Positions 6,846 through 12,186 of a DNA stretch of 12,186 bases are shown in pieces (within the stretch, counting starts at the first letter, position 1; every line of letters starts with the position of its first letter). Below the pieces are notes generated by a model. It searched no databases, was not told the DNA's origin, and saw only the letters and a program-made list of their open reading frames with translations. The DNA comes from Bacillota bacterium (GTDB lineage: Bacteria > Bacillota > Clostridia > Acetivibrionales > JAKOSZ01), in the NCBI GenBank assembly GCA_029776555.1, contig JAKOSZ010000203.1, positions 1-12,186 of the forward strand, written 5' to 3'. The translations under genes were made by a program, and so were the position numbers.

Positions 6846-6874
6846 TTGACCGGGTAATGGCGATGTATTATTAT
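6846..6874 (+). promoter_or_regulatory. Sigma-A promoter of the amidase gene
   Basis: The -35 box TTGACC (6846-6851) and the -10 box TATTAT (6869-6874) are separated by 17 nt, with one mismatch in each. Transcription would begin near 6881, giving a leader of about 60 nt before the GTG start at 6942. Confidence 0.75.
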
Positions 6875-6941
6875 GGTGTTGTGTTTAAAAAGACGAGACG
6901 AAGGTTAATCCCCTTGCGGAACAGAGTTAGGAGAGAATGCG

Positions 6942-7769
6942 GTGGAAAATACCTTGCTCAAACTGTTTAAAAAAAGGCGTATAAGGCGGATTGCCCTGCT
7001 TTTTATTATTTCTTTTGCCATACTTTCCGTTTCACCGTCGCTTGTAGGCAGCGGGGGTGTTCTTAACCGGTATTTAGGCTACAGGGGAGATGGTTCAATA
7101 AAGGGTTTCAGGGACAGATCCGCATTGTCCTCGCGCATGGGAGACAGGGTTGGCGCCTCCGCAGCGGAGGATGGGGCAAAAGAGCCTGCTGAACCGAAGA
7201 AGCCCCTTGTGCTTATAGACCCGGGCCACGGCGGAAGAGATTTCGGCACCTGTTACGGAGGCCTGTGGGAAAAGGAAGTAGTCCTCCAGATTGCGTTAAT
7301 GACCGGGGAGCTTCTTGAGGAAGCAGGAGTGGATGTGGTTTACACAAGGACAGAAGACAGGGAAGTAGAGTTAAGAAGCCGTCCGGAACTGGCCAACAGC
7401 ATAGGCGCAGACCTCCTTTTAAGTATTCATGTAAACGCCCTGGAGGATATGCCCAGGTATAAGGGAACCGAAACCCTGTACGCAAACCCTGGGCAGAATG
7501 AAAATAAAAGGGTGAGCAGCAGAATGTTTGCCCAAATTGTCCAGAGGGAAGTAGTCAACGCCCTGGGCACCGACGATAACGGGGTGAAAAACCGTTCCAA
7601 TCTGGCAGTGCTGCGTTTGGCCCAAATGCCCGCCGTCATTGTGGAATTAGGCTATATTACCAACTCTTCCGACAGGAGCAAGCTGGCTCAGCCGGAATAC
7701 CGGGAAAAAACCGCAAAAGCCCTGTGCAAGGCAGTACAGGATACTCTTGCTTTGATTTACCCGGAATAA
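6942..7769 (+). CDS. N-acetylmuramoyl-L-alanine amidase (Amidase_3, CwlD-like), membrane-anchored
   Basis: The 275-residue zinc amidase cleaves the bond between muramic acid and the stem peptide of peptidoglycan. A basic N-terminus (KKRRIRR, 10-16) and a hydrophobic segment (about 17-36) form a signal anchor or signal peptide, so the enzyme acts outside the membrane. A poorly conserved linker follows (40-86). The catalytic domain (88-273) shows the zinc ligands H96 in DPGHGG, E110 in WEKEV and H163 in SIHVNA, and the catalytic glutamate E235 in VELGYITN. The length and single-domain build without SPOR, LysM or SH3 repeats resemble CwlD, which makes muramic delta-lactam in spore cortex, but family alone does not separate that from vegetative amidases. 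The start is GTG with AGGAG (6929-6933) 8 nt upstream. It lies next to gpr, where many spore formers carry spoIIP, an unrelated amidase family. Confidence 0.9.
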   Translation: MENTLLKLFKKRRIRRIALLFIISFAILSVSPSLVGSGGVLNRYLGYRGDGSIKGFRDRSALSSRMGDRVGASAAEDGAKEPAEPKKPLVLIDPGHGGRDFGTCYGGLWEKEVVLQIALMTGELLEEAGVDVVYTRTEDREVELRSRPELANSIGADLLLSIHVNALEDMPRYKGTETLYANPGQNENKRVSSRMFAQIVQREVVNALGTDDNGVKNRSNLAVLRLAQMPAVIVELGYITNSSDRSKLAQPEYREKTAKALCKAVQDTLALIYPE

Positions 7770-7812
7770 ACGCTTCTGGTTTTTGTCAGAGACAGGCATT
7801 TTACCATGGGCG

Positions 7813-7864
7813 CCGGCAGCTTTGCCGGCTGCCGGAAGGCGTACGGTATGCTTTGCTTTTTATT
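7813..7864 (+). terminator. Probable terminator after the amidase gene
   Basis: CCGGCAGC (7813-7820) pairs perfectly with GCTGCCGG (7828-7835) around a 7-nt loop, 44 bp after the stop codon. The T-rich stretch (7851-7866) begins about 16 nt after the stem rather than at once, so termination efficiency is uncertain. Confidence 0.4.
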
Positions 7865-7915
7865 TTCAATTACCATTTCCTTACGACAGGGACAATCGCA
7901 TTAGGGGGTTAGATT

Positions 7916-8614
7916 TTGTCAAAGGGCGTAAAATACCTGGGTATACTGGCAGTTTTGACCGCGGCGTGGAATACGGATTTTATAAAACCTTTAAGGATAT
8001 TTGCCGTATTTCTTCATGAGCTGGGTCACAGCCTCATGGCTTTTGTTTTTGGGAAGGGAATTGAGAGTTTTATGGTCAGCTATAATGAAAGCGGTTTTGT
8101 AACTGCCCAGACCAAAGGCTGGTTTTCAAATTTCGCGATTTGCAACGGGGGTTACCTGGGAAACCTGTTGTTCGCCCTTTTTATATTAAAAATCAAGGAC
8201 ACCAAATGGGGCAGGTTCGTACCCGGAATTCTGGCCATCCTTCTTCTGGGGGTGTCAATTAAGTTTTCCGGCTTTTCCTTTACCCTTCTTTACTCCTGCC
8301 TTTTTGCCGCATTTGTCATACTGCTTTACATGCTCCAAAAAGAGGAGCTTTACGGCTGGGTTATGGACGTTATCGGCATATCCAGCCTTGCCTATGCCTT
8401 TTATGACATTTTTGTGGACACCATTCTCTACGAGGTCAATAAATACTGGCATTTTGCCGGCGGATGGCGGCAGGGGGAGCCGGTGACCGACGCGGTGCTC
8501 CTCTGGCAGATTACGGGCATTCCGGCCATAGCCTGGGGTATGATATGGCTTTTGATCGGCATTATCTCCGTCAATGCCGTCCTGCTTGAACCCATGCGGC
8601 GCCGGCGAAGATAG
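7916..8614 (+). CDS. M50B-like membrane zinc metallopeptidase
   Basis: A 232-residue multi-pass membrane protein. The zinc motif HELGH (34-38) lies in an early hydrophobic helix with E35 as the likely general base. Further hydrophobic segments are at about 78-93, 102-140, 150-170 and 196-224, interrupted by short polar loops. The C-terminal segment TDAVLLWQITGIP followed by WG (191-208) is typical of the Peptidase_M50B family and supplies D192 as a candidate third metal ligand. Family members are intramembrane or membrane-embedded site-2-protease relatives; I cannot tell the substrate. It ends in a basic tail (RRRRR) facing the cytoplasm by the positive-inside rule. The start is TTG at 7916, supported by AGGGGG (7903-7908) 7 nt upstream. 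It lies 67 bp before ligA in the same orientation, possibly cotranscribed, without obvious functional connection. Confidence 0.82.
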   Translation: MSKGVKYLGILAVLTAAWNTDFIKPLRIFAVFLHELGHSLMAFVFGKGIESFMVSYNESGFVTAQTKGWFSNFAICNGGYLGNLLFALFILKIKDTKWGRFVPGILAILLLGVSIKFSGFSFTLLYSCLFAAFVILLYMLQKEELYGWVMDVIGISSLAYAFYDIFVDTILYEVNKYWHFAGGWRQGEPVTDAVLLWQITGIPAIAWGMIWLLIGIISVNAVLLEPMRRRRR

Positions 8615-8629
8615 CCCGAAATATGCCAT

Positions 8630-8659
8630 AAGCCGCACCGGCTTTAAAAAAGGCGGCTT
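8630..8659 (+). other. Alternative hairpins in the short ligA leader
   Basis: AAGCCGC (8630-8636) can pair with GCGGCTT (8653-8659). Its first six bases can instead pair with the nearer CGGCTT (8639-8644). The two pairings exclude each other and end 23 nt before the ligA start. There is no T-run of a terminator. The effect, if any, on translation is unknown. Confidence 0.3.
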
Positions 8660-8681
8660 GCAAAAGGGAAGGTGGGTGCAT

Positions 8682-10679
8682 ATGGAGGAAAACATGGAAA
8701 AAAGAATAAGGGAACTGAGGGAGCTTATCAGCTACCACGATTACAAGTATTACGTGGAAGACAGCCCTGAAATAAGCGATTACGAATACGACATGCTGTA
8801 CAGGGAGCTGGAAAGGCTGGAAGCCCTTCGCCCTGACCTGGTTACCCCCGATTCCCCTACCCAGCGGGTAGGCGGAAAACCTAAGGAAGGCTTTGAGAAG
8901 GTAGTACATACGGTCCAGATGCAGAGCCTTAACGACGTCTTCAGCAGGGAGGAGCTTTATTCATTCGCCCAGAGGGTAAGGGAGGCTGTGGGTGAAAGTG
9001 TTGAATACACGGTGGAAAGGAAGATTGACGGCCTTTCGGTTTCCCTGGAATACGAAAACGGGGTTTTGGTCAGGGGTTCAACCAGGGGCGACGGGGTTGT
9101 GGGAGAGGACGTCACGGCCAACTTAAGAACCATAAGGTCCATACCCCTTGTGTTAAAAGAACCCGTCCCCTTCCTTGAAGTGAGGGGAGAGGTCTTCATC
9201 TCAAAAAAGGAGTTTTTAAGGCTCAACGAAGAGCAGGAGGCTTCAGGCCAGCCCCTTTTTGCAAATCCCAGGAACGCGGCGGCGGGCTCTTTAAGGCAGC
9301 TGGACCCCAAAATTACGGCGGGGAGGAAACTGGACATATTCGTTTTCAACGTGCAAAGCATACGGGGCAAAACCTTTGAAACCCACCATGAGTCCCTGGA
9401 GTACCTGAAAAAGCTTGGATTTAAGGTTATCCCGGATTACAGGGTCTGTAAGAGCATGGATGAGGTCTGGGAGGAAATATCCCGAATAGGGGAAGAGAGG
9501 GGCCAGCTGAGCTATGAAATCGACGGAGCGGTGGTCAAGGTCAATTCCCTGGCGCAGCGGGATATCCTGGGGAGCACCAGCAAAACCCCCCGTTGGGCCG
9601 TGGCTTATAAGTTCCCCGCCGAAAAGAAAGTGACCGTAATAAAGAACATCTGGGTAAACGTGGGAAGGACCGGAGTGCTTACGCCCAACGCCGTCCTGGA
9701 CCCGGTAAGGATTGCGGGCACCACCGTTAGCCGGGCGACCCTGCACAACATGGACTATATAAGGGAGAAGGATATCCGCATCGGTGATACCGTTGTAATA
9801 CAAAAGGCGGGGGATATCATCCCCGAAGTGGTGGAGGTGCTTAAGGAAAAAAGGACGGGAGAAGAGAAGGTGTTTGAAATGCCGGATAAATGCCCCGTCT
9901 GCGGAGCCCAGGTGGTCAGGGAAGAGGGAGAAGCGGCTTACAGGTGTACGGGCATTGAATGCCCTGCCCAGTTTTTCAGGAGCATTGTGCATTTTACGTC
10001 CAGGGATGCTATGAATATTGAAGGCCTTGGACCCGCTCTCATCGACGCTTTCCTGAAAAAGGGGTTCATAAAGGGCATATCGGACCTTTACTACCTGCAT
10101 CTTAGGAAGGAAGAGATAATGGGAATGGAGCGGATGGGGCAAAAGTCGGTGGAAAACCTGCTCAGTTCCATAGAGCGCTCCAGGGACAACGATATTGACA
10201 GGCTCATATACGGCTTTGGACTAAGGCATATAGGCTTAAGGGCAGCCCAGCTTTTAAGCGAAAACTTCGGCTCCATTGAGGAGCTGCAAAGCGCGTCTTT
10301 TGAGGACGTGTTGAAAATCCCTGAATTCGGCGAAAAAATGGCCCAAAGCGTGGTGCAGTTCTTCTCCCAGGAGCAGACAAGGGACACCATTGAAAAACTT
10401 TCAAAAGCCGGAGTCAACATGAAGAGCAAAGGCAGAAAACCTCTTAAAGACAACAGGTTTGAGGGGCTGACTTTCGTGCTGACCGGCACCCTGCCTTCCT
10501 ATACCCGGGAAGAGGCATCAGGGATTATTGAGAGCTTCGGGGGGAAGACTTCCGGCAGTGTCTCCAGGAAGACCAGTTATGTCCTTGCCGGCGAGGGGGC
10601 GGGAAGCAAACTGGAAAAAGCCCGGGAGCTGGGCATAAAGGTTATAGACGAGGAAGAATTCAGGAGGATGATCAGCTGA
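8682..10679 (+). CDS. ligA: NAD-dependent DNA ligase LigA
   Basis: The 665-residue ligase seals nicks during replication and repair, using NAD as AMP donor. Domain order is complete. The Ia domain (1-70) has the NMN-binding HDYKYYV and DYEYD. The adenylation domain has the AMP-accepting lysine K114 in KIDG, GSTRGDG (132-138) and the distal motifs EIDGAVVK (279-286) and WAVAYKFPA (305-313). An OB fold (about 318-400) follows, then a four-cysteine zinc finger (C404, C407, C422, C427), helix-hairpin-helix repeats (about 440-560) and a C-terminal BRCT domain (592-665). Length is normal. An upstream in-frame ATG at 8574 lies inside the preceding gene and adds a tail foreign to the family. ATG 8682 has GAAGGTG (8668-8674) 7 nt upstream. 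ATG 8694, 4 residues later, has GGAGG 5 nt upstream and is a close alternative. The usual neighbour pcrA is not in the window. Confidence 0.98.
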   Translation: MEENMEKRIRELRELISYHDYKYYVEDSPEISDYEYDMLYRELERLEALRPDLVTPDSPTQRVGGKPKEGFEKVVHTVQMQSLNDVFSREELYSFAQRVREAVGESVEYTVERKIDGLSVSLEYENGVLVRGSTRGDGVVGEDVTANLRTIRSIPLVLKEPVPFLEVRGEVFISKKEFLRLNEEQEASGQPLFANPRNAAAGSLRQLDPKITAGRKLDIFVFNVQSIRGKTFETHHESLEYLKKLGFKVIPDYRVCKSMDEVWEEISRIGEERGQLSYEIDGAVVKVNSLAQRDILGSTSKTPRWAVAYKFPAEKKVTVIKNIWVNVGRTGVLTPNAVLDPVRIAGTTVSRATLHNMDYIREKDIRIGDTVVIQKAGDIIPEVVEVLKEKRTGEEKVFEMPDKCPVCGAQVVREEGEAAYRCTGIECPAQFFRSIVHFTSRDAMNIEGLGPALIDAFLKKGFIKGISDLYYLHLRKEEIMGMERMGQKSVENLLSSIERSRDNDIDRLIYGFGLRHIGLRAAQLLSENFGSIEELQSASFEDVLKIPEFGEKMAQSVVQFFSQEQTRDTIEKLSKAGVNMKSKGRKPLKDNRFEGLTFVLTGTLPSYTREEASGIIESFGGKTSGSVSRKTSYVLAGEGAGSKLEKARELGIKVIDEEEFRRMIS

Positions 10680-10703
10680 CGGGGAAAATCGGGGCAAAGG
10701 GCA

Positions 10704-10760
10704 TTGAATTGGCTTTATTTGGTGGGATATATATGAAGACGAATGAATATAAAGTATAAT
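10704..10760 (+). promoter_or_regulatory. Candidate promoter elements before the zinc-ribbon gene
   Basis: A perfect -10 box TATAAT is at 10755-10760 but has only a poor -35 match 17 nt upstream. A second possibility pairs TTGAAT (10704-10709) with TATATA (10728-10733) at 18 nt. The gap between ligA and the next gene (141 bp) and its strong SD suggest a separate promoter, but which element is used is unclear. Confidence 0.4.
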
Positions 10761-10820
10761 AAAAACAGTGCGGTGGGTAAATGTTAAGTAGGAACGTATT
10801 AAAACGGAAGGAGGTATATT

Positions 10821-11249
10821 ATGTCCATTTTTGAAAGCTTTACCAGGAAGGTCACGGATACCGCCAGGGTAGGCGTAAGAAAAGCCGGGGAAGTGGTGGA
10901 GATCACAAAGCTTAACATCAGCATCAACGCGGAAGAAGAAAGAATCCTGAAAGTATACGCGGAGATGGGAAAATACGTATATGACCTGTACAGGAACGGC
11001 AAACTGGTGGACGAAAACTTAAAAGCCATGTGCGGGATGATTGACTCGTCCAGGGAGTCTATCCAGGAGATGAGAAAGAGGATTCTCGACATTAAGGGCA
11101 TGAAGCTCTGTCCCGCATGCGGTAATGAACTTGAGCTGGATATGGTTTACTGCCCCCAGTGCGGCAAAAAACAGGAGACGGATGCGCCCAAGAGCTGCCC
11201 TGAATGCAAGGAAGAAGACGGTGAGGGTGGAAAAGAGGAAGAGAATTAA
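10821..11249 (+). CDS. Small zinc-ribbon protein of unknown function
   Basis: A 142-residue soluble protein. Residues 1-94 are rich in charged residues and predicted helical or coiled (INAEEERILKVYAEMGKYVY at 35-54 recalls small coiled-coil proteins). A zinc ribbon follows: C97-x2-C100 and C111-x2-C114 (CPACG, CPQCG). A third CxxC at C126/C129 (CPEC) precedes an acidic tail (EEDGEGGKEEEN) and has no fourth partner in the chain, so a second metal site would need a dimer. The SD AAGGAGGT (10808-10815) is nearly ideal. I do not recognise an orthologue with known function. It has its own terminator downstream and is followed by an Fe-S/ASKHA gene in the same orientation. Confidence 0.85.
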   Translation: MSIFESFTRKVTDTARVGVRKAGEVVEITKLNISINAEEERILKVYAEMGKYVYDLYRNGKLVDENLKAMCGMIDSSRESIQEMRKRILDIKGMKLCPACGNELELDMVYCPQCGKKQETDAPKSCPECKEEDGEGGKEEEN

Positions 11250-11268
11250 AAATAAAGCCTGTGACATT

Positions 11269-11290
11269 AACCCCTGCAAAGGGGTTTTTT
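11269..11290 (+). terminator. Rho-independent terminator after the zinc-ribbon gene
   Basis: AACCCCT (11269-11275) pairs perfectly with AGGGGTT (11280-11286) around a GCAA loop. The stem ends in a six-T run (11285-11290). It lies 19 nt after the stop codon. Confidence 0.85.
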
Positions 11291-11352
11291 ATGTATAATG
11301 ATAAGTATAAAATCAGTTTAAGCAAAAGAACCAGGAATGGAGATGAACAGGC

Positions 11353-12186
11353 ATGCCGCGAAAGGTGAGGTTGCATACCGGAGATGGAGTTTTAGAATAC
11401 CGGGCCGATGACGGGGAGAACCTTTTGGAATTCTTAAGGAGGAATTCGGTTAGTATCGCTTCTCCCTGCGGAGGGAAAGGGACCTGCGGGAAGTGCCGGG
11501 TAAGGGTGAGGGGAATTCCGGACGAGCCCGCGGAAAAGGAGAAAAGCCTCCTGGGGTCCCAGATGATTTCAAAGGGTTACAGGCTGGCCTGCTACAATAC
11601 AATAAACTCGGACCTGGACCTGTACCTGGACGCCGCAGGCGGAGAAGCCAGCATCACCACCGAGGCAAAGGAGAGGCGTGTAAAGCTTGACCCGGTGACG
11701 AGGAAAATAAAGCTTGAGATGGAACTTCCGTCCCTTGAATCCCAGGTGTCGGACGTGGAGAGAATAGAGGCCTTTTGCGGCTATACAATGGATGACTCAC
11801 CGGCTTTTATGGCCAAAATACCCGAAATCTTAAGGCTTGGCGATTTTAAAATCACGGCGGTGGTGAGCCGCGACAGGATTATTTCTGTAGAGCCGGGAGA
11901 CACCAGCGGGAAACTTTACGGGGTGGCGGTGGACATCGGCACCACCACCATAGCCGCCTACCTGGTGGACCTGGTAAAGGGCAAAAAGGCGGGAGTCTGT
12001 TCAATGCTGAACCCCCAGGCGAAGTTTGGGGCGGATGTGCTGTCCAGGATAGACTATACCCTGAACAGGCCGGACGGGCTTAAAGAGCTTAAAGAGACCA
12101 TAGTAGACTGCATCAACGAAGCCATAGCCGCCCTTTGCAGGGATGGGGGTATCAGGGAAAATGACATCTATACCATGGTGTTTGTG
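11353..12186 (+). CDS. 2Fe-2S ferredoxin/ASKHA-domain protein (RACo-like, DUF4445), 3' end outside window
   Basis: The first 278 residues are visible and the frame is open to the window edge. The N-terminal plant-type 2Fe-2S domain has C39, C45, C48 (PCGGKGTCGKC) and C80. A linker and middle region (about 95-185) follow. The actin-like ATPase fold then begins at VAVDIGTTTIAAYLVD (191-206), the phosphate-1 motif, followed by LNPQAKFGADVLSRI (219-233), typical of this family. Known members (RACo of the acetyl-CoA pathway, RamA of methyltransferase systems) use ATP to reduce the inactive Co(II) corrinoid of methyl-carrier proteins. RamA differs in its Fe-S domain, so RACo-like is the better comparison. 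The ATG at 11353 is the first start after an in-frame stop at 11344; the SD is a modest GGAG about 10 nt away. The corrinoid partner is not in the window, so the substrate is unassigned. Confidence 0.88.
   Translation, partial: MPRKVRLHTGDGVLEYRADDGENLLEFLRRNSVSIASPCGGKGTCGKCRVRVRGIPDEPAEKEKSLLGSQMISKGYRLACYNTINSDLDLYLDAAGGEASITTEAKERRVKLDPVTRKIKLEMELPSLESQVSDVERIEAFCGYTMDDSPAFMAKIPEILRLGDFKITAVVSRDRIISVEPGDTSGKLYGVAVDIGTTTIAAYLVDLVKGKKAGVCSMLNPQAKFGADVLSRIDYTLNRPDGLKELKETIVDCINEAIAALCRDGGIRENDIYTMVFV

Noticed and set aside
8574..8681. ATG at 8574 as the ligA start
   Set aside because: It lies inside the M50B gene and adds 36 residues not seen in LigA proteins.
1..12186. CRISPR array, transposon, prophage, toxin-antitoxin or defence island
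   Set aside because: No regularly spaced repeats, transposase, integrase, attachment site or defence-gene motif was seen.

Overview
The window reads as chromosomal DNA of an anaerobic, endospore-forming member of the Firmicutes, class Clostridia. The evidence is a germination protease gene (gpr), strong Shine-Dalgarno (SD) sequences before nearly every gene, an NAD-dependent DNA ligase, a TIM-barrel type (Re) citrate synthase next to an aconitase, and a corrinoid-activator-like ASKHA protein. Codon use is rich in AGG (Arg) and ATA (Ile), with moderate GC, as in many thermophilic or syntrophic Clostridia, but I cannot name the genus.

Region by region. (1) 1-4560: non-coding DNA leads into a near-consensus sigma-A promoter whose -10 box lies inside a 22-bp palindrome. 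An apparent three-gene operon follows: DRE-TIM metallolyase (probable Re-citrate synthase), aconitase, and a GntR/FCD regulator. An 18-bp perfect inverted repeat ends it. (2) 4559-4634, minus strand: tRNA-Glu(CTC) with encoded CCA and its own strong promoter, convergent with the operon and sharing the hairpin. (3) 4680-5669: about 1 kb without a convincing protein gene; it holds a good orphan terminator, a 39-nt-spaced short direct repeat and a possible forespore promoter. (4) 5670-6674: gpr, then two terminator-like hairpins. (5) 6846-7769: sigma-A promoter and a membrane-anchored zinc amidase (Amidase_3). (6) 7916-8614: a multi-pass M50B-like metalloprotease. (7) 8682-10679: ligA. (8) 10821-11249: a small zinc-ribbon protein with a clear terminator. 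(9) 11353-12186: the 5' part of a 2Fe-2S/ASKHA (DUF4445, RACo-like) protein that runs off the window.

How the genes work together. The first operon would convert oxaloacetate plus acetyl-CoA to citrate and isocitrate, the first part of the oxidative route to 2-oxoglutarate and glutamate. No isocitrate dehydrogenase is present, so that step must be encoded elsewhere. The GntR protein is the natural candidate to bind the palindrome at the operon promoter. The later genes are housekeeping or sporulation-related and look like separate or short transcription units.

I see no CRISPR array, transposase, phage gene or toxin-antitoxin pair. I found no wholly new system. The best leads are the palindrome/GntR circuit, the orphan terminator in the 1-kb gap, and an Amidase_3 gene where spoIIP is often found.
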